In this document: in pieces, positions 1 through 8,714 of the stretch
Layout of the letters: every line of letters begins with the position of its first letter
Numbering within the stretch: the first letter of the stretch is position 1
Assembly: GCA_018607835.1 (NCBI GenBank)
Contig: JABBAS010000031.1
Location: forward strand, 11,241-75,240
DNA: 64,000 nucleotides
Direction: 5' to 3'
Source: Methylobacillus sp.
Lineage (GTDB): Bacteria; Pseudomonadota; Gammaproteobacteria; Burkholderiales; Burkholderiaceae_C
The notes under the pieces: model-generated
Seen by the model: only the letters and a program-made list of their open reading frames with translations
What the model was told of the DNA's origin: nothing
The model's database searches: none
Position numbers and translations under genes: made by a program

Positions 1-420
1 GGGTTGCGCGCCCGAATAGAAGCTAGTTTGGCTCGCCAAGGCATGATGCTGCGCCTTGGGGTAGAGCTGGTGCGCGTGGCGCCCGGCGTGTGCGAGTTGA
101 CCCTCCCCTATGCGGATGCAGTAACGCAACAGCAGGGTAGCTTTCATGGTGGTGCCATGGGGGCTTTGGCAGATATTGCTGGCGGCTATGCCGCGCTGAC
201 CGTTGCACCGTTAGAGAGCGAAGTGACGACGGTGGAGTACAAAATTAACTTTTTATCTGCGCGCACGGGTGGTGCTTTGTTTGCGACGGGGCAGGTTGTG
301 AAGGCGGGGCGGCGCTTAATCATCACCACGGCCGAAGTGCACCACGTGGGCGACGACGGTGAGCGCACGCTGTGCGCCCTCATGCAACAGACCATCGCAC
401 CGGTACCTAAGACTTACTGA
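1..420 (+). CDS. PaaI-family hotdog thioesterase (5' end outside window)
   Basis: Small hotdog-fold acyl-CoA thioesterase of the PaaI type. The frame is open from the first base, so the true start is probably upstream; a TTG at 4 is only the first possible start inside the window. The segment around residues 45-63 (QGSFHGGAMGALADIAGGYA) is the family's active-site helix, with the HGG turn and an acidic residue in LAD. It lies 79 bases before ivd on the same strand. Family members hydrolyse acyl-CoA or aromatic acyl-CoA esters; here it could release CoA from stalled branched-chain intermediates, which is inference from position only. Confidence 0.8.
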   Translation, partial: GLRARIEASLARQGMMLRLGVELVRVAPGVCELTLPYADAVTQQQGSFHGGAMGALADIAGGYAALTVAPLESEVTTVEYKINFLSARTGGALFATGQVVKAGRRLIITTAEVHHVGDDGERTLCALMQQTIAPVPKTY

Positions 421-499
421 GTGTTTAACTATTGATCCTTGGCGTGCGCTGCGTCACAACCAGCGACGGCAACCAACCACGTTCTGAAAGCAAAGCTGT

Positions 500-1681
500 A
501 TGACAAATTTACCTGGTTTGAACTTCCAATTGGGCGAGGACATTGACGCATTGCGCGACGCTGTTCGTGATTTCGCTCAGAGCGAAATTGCACCGCGCGC
601 CAGCGACATTGACCGGGATGACCAATTTCCCATGGACACATGGGAGAAGATGGGGGCGATGGGCTTGCTGGGTATCACGGTGCCCGAGTCTTATGGCGGC
701 GCCAATATGGGCTACTTGGCGCACATGATTGCGATGGAGGAAATATCGCGCGCATCCGCCTCAGTAGGCTTGAGTTACGGCGCCCATAGCAATTTGTGTG
801 TGAATCAAATTAACCGCAATGGCACACCAGAGCAAAAACAAAAATACTTGCCCAAGCTCATTTCTGGCGCCCACGTGGGCGCGCTGGCGATGAGCGAGCC
901 CAATGCAGGATCTGACGTCATCAGCATGAAGCTGACAGCGCAGGAGAAAAATGGCTTCTTCCTTTTAAACGGCTCAAAGATGTGGATCACCAATGGTCCC
1001 GACGCCGACACGTTGGTGGTCTACGCCAAGACAGAACCTGAAATGGGCGCCCGAGGCGTGACAGCATTTCTGATTGAGAAGGACATGCCCGGCTTTTCCG
1101 TTGCCCAAAAGCTAGATAAATTAGGCATGCGTGGTAGCCACACCGGTGAGTTGGTGTTCAAGGACGTCGAGGTGCCCGAGTCCCATATCTTGGGCGGCTT
1201 AAACAACGGCACCAAGGTGCTGATGAGTGGTTTGGATTACGAGCGTGCAGTGCTCAGTGGCGGTCCACTGGGCATCATGCAGTCGGTACTGGACAACGTT
1301 ATTCCGTACATCCATGACCGCAAACAATTCGGCCAATCTATTGGTGAGTTCCAATTGATACAAGGCAAGGTTGCCGACATGTATACCGTGATGCAAGCCG
1401 GCCGATCTTTTGCCTACATGGTCGCAAAAAATCTAGATGCGTTGGGTGAGGAGCATGTACGCCAGGTGCGCAAAGACTGCGCGTCGGTTATTTTATGGAC
1501 GGCCGAAAAGGCCACTTGGATGGCCGGTGAAGGCGTACAGATTTTTGGCGGTAATGGCTACATCAATGAGTACCCGTTGGGTCGTCTTTGGCGCGATGCG
1601 AAGTTATACGAGATCGGTGCAGGAACGAGCGAAATTCGCCGTATGCTGATCGGCCGCGAGCTGTTCGCTGAAACCTGCTAG
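500..1681 (+). CDS. ivd: Isovaleryl-CoA dehydrogenase
   Basis: FAD enzyme oxidising isovaleryl-CoA to 3-methylcrotonyl-CoA, the first dedicated step of leucine breakdown, passing electrons to ETF. At 393 residues it has full acyl-CoA dehydrogenase length. The C-terminal helix reads [12 protein letters not shown], so the residue that is the catalytic Glu in most family members is not Glu. Instead Glu248 in [14 protein letters not shown] matches the displaced catalytic Glu known for isovaleryl-CoA dehydrogenases. This makes the substrate call stronger than a generic one. The FAD/substrate motif MSEPNAGSD is at about 131-139. It is followed by the carbonic anhydrase and thiolase in the same direction; the mcc genes lie 8 kb downstream. 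Confidence 0.93.
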   Translation: MTNLPGLNFQLGEDIDALRDAVRDFAQSEIAPRASDIDRDDQFPMDTWEKMGAMGLLGITVPESYGGANMGYLAHMIAMEEISRASASVGLSYGAHSNLCVNQINRNGTPEQKQKYLPKLISGAHVGALAMSEPNAGSDVISMKLTAQEKNGFFLLNGSKMWITNGPDADTLVVYAKTEPEMGARGVTAFLIEKDMPGFSVAQKLDKLGMRGSHTGELVFKDVEVPESHILGGLNNGTKVLMSGLDYERAVLSGGPLGIMQSVLDNVIPYIHDRKQFGQSIGEFQLIQGKVADMYTVMQAGRSFAYMVAKNLDALGEEHVRQVRKDCASVILWTAEKATWMAGEGVQIFGGNGYINEYPLGRLWRDAKLYEIGAGTSEIRRMLIGRELFAETC

Positions 1682-1733
1682 AACCACTAAGCCGACCGAC
1701 CTAACCCCCTACGCATCCTTTGATGATTGTGCA

Positions 1734-2417
1734 ATGAGCAAACAACTGAACGACCTTTTCGCGCATAACCGGCGCTGGGCTGCAGAGATGCAAACCAACC
1801 AGCCTGGGTTTTTTACCCGGCTGTCCACCCAGCAGACACCCAAGTACATGTGGATAGGCTGCTCCGACAGCCGAGTGCCTGCCAACCAAATTACGGGACT
1901 TGAGCCGGGTGAGGTGTTTGTGCACCGAAACGTGGCCAACGTGGTGGTGCACTCTGACCTCAACGCCCTATCCACCGTGCAGTTTGCGGTCGAGCGCTTA
2001 AAGGTGTCCCACGTCATGGTGGTTGGTCATTACGGTTGCTCAGGTGTACAGGCGGCCTTAGAGGGCGCGCGTATAGGCTTGGCTGACAATTGGCTGCGCC
2101 ACATACAGGATGTGCGCGATCGGCACAGCGGCATTCTGGATGGGCTAGATGCCCAGCAGCGCGCCGATGCGCTGTGCGAACTCAATGTCATCGAGCAGGT
2201 GCTAAATGTGTCGCAGACCACGGTCTTGCAAGACGCCTGGTTGCGCGGCCAAGACGTCACCGTTCACGGCTGGATCTATGGCCTGCATGACGGTTTGTTG
2301 AAGGATCTGAAGGTCACCGTAGAAGGTAATTTGGCGATAGAAGCCAGTTATGCGCGGGCCATCGCGAGCGTATCCAGCAGTCGCACGGGGTCGCCCACCC
2401 CCGACGCTATCAGCTAA
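1734..2417 (+). CDS. can: Beta-class carbonic anhydrase
   Basis: Interconverts CO2 and bicarbonate. The 227-residue protein has the beta-class zinc site: Cys43 and Asp45-Arg47 in GCSDSRVPA, then His99 and Cys102 in GHYGCSG. The HGWIYGLHDG segment near the C-terminus is also typical. It lies 52 bases after ivd and 80 before the thiolase, so it is probably co-transcribed with them. Methylcrotonyl-CoA carboxylase, encoded nearby, consumes bicarbonate, which gives a simple reason for the location. No strong Shine-Dalgarno is visible before the ATG. The symbol is by family; can is used for the E. coli homologue. Confidence 0.93.
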   Translation: MSKQLNDLFAHNRRWAAEMQTNQPGFFTRLSTQQTPKYMWIGCSDSRVPANQITGLEPGEVFVHRNVANVVVHSDLNALSTVQFAVERLKVSHVMVVGHYGCSGVQAALEGARIGLADNWLRHIQDVRDRHSGILDGLDAQQRADALCELNVIEQVLNVSQTTVLQDAWLRGQDVTVHGWIYGLHDGLLKDLKVTVEGNLAIEASYARAIASVSSSRTGSPTPDAIS

Positions 2418-2497
2418 GCGCATCAAGTTAGCGACGCGTCGCGTTGCGCCACCTCGTCGGCCACACCGATTGTTAAGCCACAAACCAAGGAGTCTCC

Positions 2498-3685
2498 ATG
2501 TCCCACGATCCCGTTGTTATTGTCAGCGCCGCGCGCACGCCCATGGGCGCTTTCCAAGGTGATTTCTCATCGTTGGCCGCCCATGACCTTGGCGGGGTCG
2601 CCATTGCATCGGCGGTACAGCGCGCAGGGATTGATCCCGCCGTGGTGAATGAGGTGTTGTTTGGCAACTGCCTGATGGCGGGGCAGGGGCAAGCGCCTGC
2701 GCGCCAGGCCCTGCTCAAAGGCGGCTTGCCACTGTCCACCGGTGCGGTCACCCTATCGAAAATGTGTGGCTCCGGAATGAAGGCCACCATGTTGGCACAT
2801 GACATGCTGATGGCCGGTAGCGCAGATGTTATGTTGGCAGGTGGGATGGAGAGCATGACCAATGCGCCGTACTTGCTTCAGAAGGGGCGTGGCGGTTATC
2901 GCATGGGGCACGACAAAATTTACGATCACATGATGTTGGATGGCCTTGAAGATGCCTACGAGGCAGGCCGATCTATGGGAACATTTGGTGAAGATTGCGC
3001 CGCGAAATACAACTTCACCCGCGAACAGCAAGATGCGTTTGCCATCGCATCGGTTCAACGGGCGCAGACGGCCAGTACCGACGGCTCGTTTGCTGCCGAG
3101 ATCGCTCCCGTCACCATTAAAGACCGTCAGGGCGAGCGCGTGGTGGCCGTGGACGAGGGCCCAGGAAAAATCAATACCGACAAAATACCCGGCCTAAGAA
3201 CCGCGTTTAAAAAAGAGGGTGGCACCATCACAGCGGCCAGTAGCTCCTCTATCAACGACGGTGCAGCCGCCTTGGTGCTGATGCGCGAAAGCCGCGCCGC
3301 GCAGTTGGGATGCCAGCCGTTGGCGCGTATCGTCGCCCATGCCACCCACGCCCAAGCGCCCAACTGGTTTACGACCGCACCGGTATTTGCCATGCAAAAA
3401 CTGTTTGCCTCGGCAGGCTGGACCCCTGAGACCGTTGATCTCTACGAAATCAATGAGGCGTTCGCGGTGGTTCCTATGGCGGCGATGGTGGAGCTTAATT
3501 TGTCGCATGAGCGTGTCAATGTGCTCGGCGGTGCCTGTGCCTTGGGTCATCCTATCGGAGCCAGTGGCGCGCGCATCATCGTGACCTTGCTCAATGCGTT
3601 GCGTTTGCGTGGCGGTAAGCGTGGCGTGGCGTCGTTGTGCATTGGTGGTGGTGAGGCCACTGCGATGGCTCTTGAACTTTTCTAA
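2498..3685 (+). CDS. Acetyl-CoA C-acetyltransferase (thiolase)
   Basis: Thiolase cleaving acetoacetyl-CoA (or a related 3-ketoacyl-CoA) with CoA. It has 395 residues, the usual biosynthetic/degradative thiolase size. The nucleophile is Cys90 in LSKMCGSGMKA; His351 in GGACALGHPIGASGAR and Cys381 in CIGGGEATA complete the active site, and the NEAFA motif is at 319-323. An AAGGAG ribosome site lies 8 bases before the ATG. In leucine degradation HMG-CoA lyase yields acetoacetate and acetyl-CoA; after activation to acetoacetyl-CoA this enzyme could finish the route. No CoA-transferase or acetoacetyl-CoA synthetase is seen in the window. Confidence 0.92.
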   Translation: MSHDPVVIVSAARTPMGAFQGDFSSLAAHDLGGVAIASAVQRAGIDPAVVNEVLFGNCLMAGQGQAPARQALLKGGLPLSTGAVTLSKMCGSGMKATMLAHDMLMAGSADVMLAGGMESMTNAPYLLQKGRGGYRMGHDKIYDHMMLDGLEDAYEAGRSMGTFGEDCAAKYNFTREQQDAFAIASVQRAQTASTDGSFAAEIAPVTIKDRQGERVVAVDEGPGKINTDKIPGLRTAFKKEGGTITAASSSSINDGAAALVLMRESRAAQLGCQPLARIVAHATHAQAPNWFTTAPVFAMQKLFASAGWTPETVDLYEINEAFAVVPMAAMVELNLSHERVNVLGGACALGHPIGASGARIIVTLLNALRLRGGKRGVASLCIGGGEATAMALELF

Positions 3686-3708
3686 CGTCCTCTAAAGAAA
3701 GGCTTGCG

Positions 3709-4842
3709 ATGTTGTTGACCGAAGACCAGCGCCTCATACAAGATGCGGTGCGTACGTTTGCGCAGGAGCAGCTGTGGCCCTTTGCGGGTCAGTGGGATAA
3801 AACGCACCATTTTCCAGTCGATGCCCATAAGGGCCTTGCCGCACTGGGGTGTTACGGCATTTGCGTCCCTGAGGAGATGGGGGGCGCCGGACTTGACTAC
3901 GTGACCTTGGCGGTGGTGCTAGAAGAAATCGCGGCAGGTGATGGTGGAACCAGCACCGTCATTTCCGTTACCAATTGTCCGGTCAATGCCATTTTGTTGC
4001 ACCACGGCAATGCCCAGCAGCAAGCGGATTGGTTACGCCCGTTGGCCCAAGGTGACCTGTTGGGCGCTTTTTGCCTGACCGAGCCGCACGTCGGAAGTGA
4101 TGCCTCCGGCTTGCGCACCACAGCGACGCGCGACGGTGATCACTATGTTTTAAACGGTGTGAAGCAATTCATTACCAGCGGTAAGCACGGTGACGTGGCC
4201 ATTGTGATTGCCGTCACCGATAAGGCGGCAGGTAAAAAGGGCATGAGCGCCTTCCTTGTTCCGACCGATGCACCCGGTTACGTGGTCGCGCGCTTGGAAG
4301 ATAAATTAGGGCAGCACAGCAGCGACACGGCACAAATCTCGTTGGAAAACTGCCGTGTCCCTTTGGATAACCTGATCGGGGAGTTGGGTGATGGGTACCG
4401 CATCGCTCTGGGCGGCTTAGAGGGCGGTCGTATTGGTATCGCGGCGCAAAGTATCGGCATGGCGCGCAGTGCGTTTGAGTGTGCGCTGGCCTATGCCAAG
4501 GACAGGGAGTCGTTTGGACAGCCGATTTTTAACCACCAAGCGGTGGGCTTTAAGCTCGCCGACATGGCCACACAAATCGAGGCGGCGCGTGCGCTCACGC
4601 TACATGCCGCGGCCTTGCGGGATGCGGGCCAGCCCTGCTTGAAGGAGGCCGCGATGGCCAAGCTCTTCGCTAGCGAGATGGCCGAGACGGTGTGCTCTCA
4701 GGCCTTGCAGGTGCACGGTGGCTATGGTTATCTCAGCGATTTCCCCGTCGAGCGCATCTACCGCGACGTGCGGGTATGCCAAATTTACGAGGGGACGTCC
4801 GATGTTCAGAAAATTCTCATACAACGGGCTTTGGCACGCTGA
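3709..4842 (+). CDS. Acyl-CoA dehydrogenase (short/branched-chain type)
   Basis: Second acyl-CoA dehydrogenase of the cluster, 377 residues. It carries the classical catalytic Glu361 in QIYEGTSDVQK, unlike the ivd product with its displaced Glu. FAD/substrate signatures are FCLTEPHVGSDASG (about 121-134) and HGGYGYLSDFPVERIYRD (about 336-353). It follows the thiolase by 23 bases with an AAAGAAAGG ribosome site, so translation in one operon is likely. Substrate cannot be read from sequence; butyryl-, 2-methylbutyryl- or isobutyryl-CoA would all fit the neighbourhood. Confidence 0.9.
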   Translation: MLLTEDQRLIQDAVRTFAQEQLWPFAGQWDKTHHFPVDAHKGLAALGCYGICVPEEMGGAGLDYVTLAVVLEEIAAGDGGTSTVISVTNCPVNAILLHHGNAQQQADWLRPLAQGDLLGAFCLTEPHVGSDASGLRTTATRDGDHYVLNGVKQFITSGKHGDVAIVIAVTDKAAGKKGMSAFLVPTDAPGYVVARLEDKLGQHSSDTAQISLENCRVPLDNLIGELGDGYRIALGGLEGGRIGIAAQSIGMARSAFECALAYAKDRESFGQPIFNHQAVGFKLADMATQIEAARALTLHAAALRDAGQPCLKEAAMAKLFASEMAETVCSQALQVHGGYGYLSDFPVERIYRDVRVCQIYEGTSDVQKILIQRALAR

Positions 4843-4897
4843 AGTCGTGCCGATTCGGCTGTCCATTTAGGCTCTCTAGCGCCTAAAATCTCTCGAT

Positions 4898-6289
4898 ATG
4901 AAAATTATTATCCTTGGGGCGGGCCGAGTCGGCGAGAGTGTTGCGGAGAGTTTGGTTTCTGAGCGCAACGACATCACCATGATCGACCACGACGGCGACC
5001 GCTTACGCGCTTTGGAGGATCGCTTTGACCTTCAGGGCGTGGTGGGGAACGGTGCCCATCCCTCCATGCTGAAGGCGGCGGGCATTGAAGACGCGGACAT
5101 GATGATCGCCTGCTCTGCCAGCGATGAGACCAACTTGGTGGTCTGCAAGGTGGCCCATGACGTCTTCGGTACGCCGACAACCATCGCCCGTTTGCGCTCA
5201 CCTGAGTACCAAGACAGCCCCGAATTACTGTCTCGAACCGGCTTTGCGGTTGATCATGTGATCTGCCCAGAAGAGTCTGTGATGAAGTACATCCATCAGC
5301 TGATTCAGTATCCCGAGGCGTTACAAATCATCCATTTCTCACAGGGCCGAGCCAGCATGGTGGTTGTCCGCGCGGTCGCGGGTAGTGCGCTGGTCGGGAA
5401 GGCCTTGAGCGAGTTCAAAACCTTGTTGCCCTCTGCGGAAATGCGCGTGGTCGCGATTTATCGCAACGGATTTGAGGTCCCGAGTAACTCAGATGCACGG
5501 GTGATGGCCAATGACGAGGTCTTTGTTTTAGCGGAAAAAAACAAAATACGATCGGTACTGTTCGGTCTGCACAAACGGGACCAACCCGTACAGCGCATCA
5601 TGATTGCGGGCGGCGGTCGTGTGGGACTGCGCTTGGCAAGGGGGTTGGTGGGGCATTACCAAGTCAAAATCATTGAGCAAGACAAAGCCCGCTGCGAGTA
5701 TCTCGCCGAGCAGTTGCCCGCTGATACGCTGGTGCTGCGAGGCGACGTGGCGGATGCAGATTTACTGCAAGAAGAAAACGTGGGTGAGATGGACTTGTTT
5801 CTGTCTCTTACCAACGATGACGAGGACAACATTCTCTCAGCCATGTTGGCGAAGCGCATGGGCGCTAAGCGTGTCATGGCGCTGATCAACCGCCGTGCCT
5901 ATGCGGACATGATGGAGGGCAGCACCATTGATATTGCGATATCGCCAGCGCAAACCATTATTGGTGAACTCTTAGCGCACCTGCGCAAGGGCGATGTTGC
6001 CGCGGTGCATAGTTTGCGTCGCGGTGCCGCCGAGGTGCTGGAGGGCGTCGCGCGAGGCGACGCGAAGACCTCTAAGCTGGTGGGCCGTCGCATAGAAGAA
6101 CTCAAGCTACCCCGTGGGGCCTCCATTGGCGCCATTATTCGCGGCGATGGCGACGATACCGCCATGCACATGCCCCACCATGACACCCTGATTGAAACAG
6201 GCGATCATGTGGTGGTCTTTATTCCGAACAAGCGATCGGTCCGTGATGTGGAAAAGCTATTCCAAGTGTCCGCAACCTTTTTCGGTTAG
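4898..6289 (+). CDS. trkA: Trk potassium uptake regulator TrkA
   Basis: Cytoplasmic NAD(H)-binding gating subunit of the Trk K+ channel. The 463 residues contain two TrkA_N-TrkA_C repeats: the first Rossmann motif GAGRVGESVAESL is near residue 7, the second GGGRVGLRLARGL near 237. An acidic residue at the end of each second strand fits NAD binding. The gene is 11 bases upstream of trkH, so the channel subunit and its regulator form one unit. A short inverted repeat (TAGGC/GCCTA, about 4868-4885) lies in the 55-base gap before the start. Length matches the E. coli protein. Confidence 0.95.
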   Translation: MKIIILGAGRVGESVAESLVSERNDITMIDHDGDRLRALEDRFDLQGVVGNGAHPSMLKAAGIEDADMMIACSASDETNLVVCKVAHDVFGTPTTIARLRSPEYQDSPELLSRTGFAVDHVICPEESVMKYIHQLIQYPEALQIIHFSQGRASMVVVRAVAGSALVGKALSEFKTLLPSAEMRVVAIYRNGFEVPSNSDARVMANDEVFVLAEKNKIRSVLFGLHKRDQPVQRIMIAGGGRVGLRLARGLVGHYQVKIIEQDKARCEYLAEQLPADTLVLRGDVADADLLQEENVGEMDLFLSLTNDDEDNILSAMLAKRMGAKRVMALINRRAYADMMEGSTIDIAISPAQTIIGELLAHLRKGDVAAVHSLRRGAAEVLEGVARGDAKTSKLVGRRIEELKLPRGASIGAIIRGDGDDTAMHMPHHDTLIETGDHVVVFIPNKRSVRDVEKLFQVSATFFG

Positions 6290-6300
6290 CCTGCTCCCGT

Positions 6301-7761
6301 ATGTATAACTTTCTGCCAGTATTCGCGGCCTTGTCACGGGTACTCATTGTGTTCTCTGTCATGTTCCTGGTGCCATGGGCCTGGTCGTGGTGGGGCGATG
6401 AGCACCGGTTGCAGGAAGTCTGGTTGGGTTCATTTGGGGTGACCCTTTTGTCTGGCTTGGGGTTGATGTGGTACACCCAGAGCCACCGCAGAGAGCTCAT
6501 GCCCAAAGATGGTTTCATGCTGGTGAATTTAGTCTGGGCGGTCCTGCCCGCCTACGCCGCACTGCCTCTTTGGGTAGGCATACCCGATATGAGTTGGACA
6601 GATGCCTATTTTGAGGCGGTGAGCGGCCTCACCGCAACGGGCGCCACCGTGCTCAGTGGGTTGGACACGTTGCCACTGGCGATCAATGTCTGGCGTTGTT
6701 TCCTCCAATTATTTGGGGGTCTGGGCATCATGCTGTTGGTGGTGGCCATTCTGCCGCTGTTGGGTTTAGGTGGCGTGCAGCTATACAAGGCGGAGACGCC
6801 GGGCCCCATGAAGGATGCCAAGCTGACCCCGCGTATTGCCGAGACGGCACGTGGCTTATGGGGTGTTTATTTCGTGCTGTCGGCCAGTTGCTTCTTGGCC
6901 TACCGGTGGGCGGGTATGTCGTGGTCCGATGCCTTCATGCACATGAGTACGACGGTCAGTTTGGGCGGTTTTTCGTCGCACGACGCCAGTCTAGGCTTTT
7001 GGGATTCAACCCGTATTGAGAGCGTGGCGATGGTCTTTATGCTGCTCGCGGGGGTTAGTTTTGCTCGCTACTTTATTGTTTGGCGCTCGCGCTCACTCAT
7101 GACGTTGGTGCGTGACGTGGAGGTCCGTGCGTACTTTGGCGTCTTGTTGGTCAGCGTGGGATTGGTCAGCGCCCTGTTGGCCGTTAATGCGGTGGTGCCG
7201 ACGTTCTCTGAGGCGCTGCGGGTGTCAGCGTTCCAAATCGTTTCGTTGGCGACCACAACGGGTTACTCGTCCGTGGACTACGCCTTATGGCCGGCATTCG
7301 CGCCGGTTTTGCTGGTCATGTTGGGTTGCTTTGTCTCGTGTGCAGGCTCAACGGGTGGCGGCATCAAAATGGTGCGCATGATCATGCTGGTGAAGCAAGC
7401 ACGGCGCGAGTTGATTCGTGCGATTCACCCGCGAGTCGTGAACCCCGTGCATCTGGGTGGGCAGACCATCGCCAATGGGGTGTTGATGTCGGTCATGGCG
7501 TTCATGCTGATTTATGGCGCAACCATTTTGGTGTTGACCATGCTGATGCTGTACTCGGGGCTGGATATCGTGACCGCGTTCACCGCCGTCGTCGCGTGCG
7601 TGAACAACATTGGCCCGGGACTTGGCGCCGTTGGACCAGCCGGTAATTACGGCGGATTAACGGATTTCCAAACGTGGATTTGTACCTTTGGCATGATGCT
7701 AGGGCGTTTAGAGTTGCTGTCAGTGCTGGTGTTGTTTACAGCGCAGTTCTGGCGCAAGTGA
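6301..7761 (+). CDS. trkH: Trk potassium uptake channel subunit TrkH
   Basis: Inner-membrane K+ translocating subunit, 486 residues with about ten hydrophobic helices plus re-entrant loops. The four pore-loop segments of the family are visible: TATGATVLSG, TVSLGGFSSHD, TTTGYSSVD and NNIGPGLGAVGPAGNYGG, each with the Gly of the selectivity filter. It follows trkA by 11 bases. The loss of a fifth glycine-rich region or any truncation is not seen. Partner: TrkA tetramer on the cytoplasmic face. Confidence 0.95.
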   Translation: MYNFLPVFAALSRVLIVFSVMFLVPWAWSWWGDEHRLQEVWLGSFGVTLLSGLGLMWYTQSHRRELMPKDGFMLVNLVWAVLPAYAALPLWVGIPDMSWTDAYFEAVSGLTATGATVLSGLDTLPLAINVWRCFLQLFGGLGIMLLVVAILPLLGLGGVQLYKAETPGPMKDAKLTPRIAETARGLWGVYFVLSASCFLAYRWAGMSWSDAFMHMSTTVSLGGFSSHDASLGFWDSTRIESVAMVFMLLAGVSFARYFIVWRSRSLMTLVRDVEVRAYFGVLLVSVGLVSALLAVNAVVPTFSEALRVSAFQIVSLATTTGYSSVDYALWPAFAPVLLVMLGCFVSCAGSTGGGIKMVRMIMLVKQARRELIRAIHPRVVNPVHLGGQTIANGVLMSVMAFMLIYGATILVLTMLMLYSGLDIVTAFTAVVACVNNIGPGLGAVGPAGNYGGLTDFQTWICTFGMMLGRLELLSVLVLFTAQFWRK

Positions 7762-7827
7762 GTGACGTGCGTGCGGTATTCTCTTTTGAGTGGCCGCTGT
7801 TTAACCCAATAAAAGAGGAGAGTAGCG

Positions 7828-8265
7828 ATGCCGATTACCACTGGATATAAGGCCTTGGTCGCAAGCGCCATGGCGGAGGTCGTGACCTACACCGTCGCTG
7901 AGGTGCAGGCGAGGCTGGACACGGACGCGCGCTTACAACTGGTTGATATCCGTGACATTCGCGAGCTGGATGCGGGTGGGACAGCCGTGGGCGCGCTGCA
8001 TGCACCGCGTGGCATGTTGGAGTTTTGGGTCGACCCCGAGTCGCCGTACCACAAGCCTGTGTTTGCCGATGAGTCCAAAGAATACGTCCTTTACTGCGGT
8101 GCCGGCTGGCGCAGTGCTTTGGCCGCGAAGGCTTTACAGGACATGGGCATGACCAACGTAGCGCATATCGATGGCGGTTATACAGACTGGGTGAAGGCGG
8201 GCGCACCCGTCATCACGATGGACGCGTTGAAAGCGCAACGAGCGGCAGCCAAAGCCAAGGGCTGA
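7828..8265 (+). CDS. Rhodanese-like sulfurtransferase
   Basis: Single-domain rhodanese of 145 residues. The active-site loop is CGAGWRS with the nucleophilic Cys90, followed by a helix start. The CH2A-like region VDIRDIRELDAGGTAVGALHAPRG is at about 39-62. A GAGGAGA ribosome site lies just before the ATG. Such proteins carry persulfide sulfur; the acceptor cannot be inferred. It is followed after 4 bases by a YchJ-like gene, with which it is probably co-translated. Confidence 0.88.
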   Translation: MPITTGYKALVASAMAEVVTYTVAEVQARLDTDARLQLVDIRDIRELDAGGTAVGALHAPRGMLEFWVDPESPYHKPVFADESKEYVLYCGAGWRSALAAKALQDMGMTNVAHIDGGYTDWVKAGAPVITMDALKAQRAAAKAKG

Positions 8266-8269
8266 TGGC

Positions 8270-8710
8270 ATGGCCCAAGACGCGACAGCGGCATGCCCTT
8301 GTGGTCGGCTGAGCGGCGCTCACTCCGGGCAGCCATCGTCGGGTAAGGTGTCCAAAGCGGTTAAGACGCCGCTGACGTTTGCATCTTGCTGTGGTGCCTA
8401 TCTCGCGGGTACGTCGTTGCCGCCAGACCCCGAAAGCCTCATGCGCTCACGGTATACCGCTTTTGTTCGCGGTGACGAATCGTATTTACGCGCCACGTGG
8501 CTTGCCAAAAATTGTCCGACGGTGATCCACCTGCGCGCAGAGACGCATTGGTTGGGCCTTGAGGTGAAACACGCACCGCCGCCAGCCGCAAACCGAGGTA
8601 CGGTGCACTTTGTCGCCCGCTGTCGCGAGGCGGGAAAAGGTCAACGCATTGAGGAAAATAGCCTGTTCGAGCAGGTCGGTGGTCGTTGGCTTTATGTGGG
8701 TGCCGCCTAA
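8270..8710 (+). CDS. YchJ-like (UPF0225) metal-binding protein
   Basis: Protein of 146 residues resembling the YchJ/UPF0225 family. It has an N-terminal CPCG (Cys9, Cys11), then CCGAYLAG (Cys40, Cys41), then the family signature PESLMRSRYTAFVRGDESYL, and a C-terminal NTF2-like part. Usually the two cysteine pairs are only about ten residues apart; here about 28 residues rich in Ser, Gly and Lys separate them. The Cys arrangement resembles the SEC-C zinc motif. Function is unknown. It lies 4 bases after the rhodanese gene and ends 4 bases before the convergent araC-type gene. Confidence 0.8.
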   Translation: MAQDATAACPCGRLSGAHSGQPSSGKVSKAVKTPLTFASCCGAYLAGTSLPPDPESLMRSRYTAFVRGDESYLRATWLAKNCPTVIHLRAETHWLGLEVKHAPPPAANRGTVHFVARCREAGKGQRIEENSLFEQVGGRWLYVGAA

Positions 8711-8714
8711 TCAT

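Noticed and set aside
2431..2442. 12-bp palindrome GCGACGCGTCGC upstream of the thiolase
   Set aside because: Short GC-rich palindromes occur by chance at this composition, and nothing around it suggests an operator.
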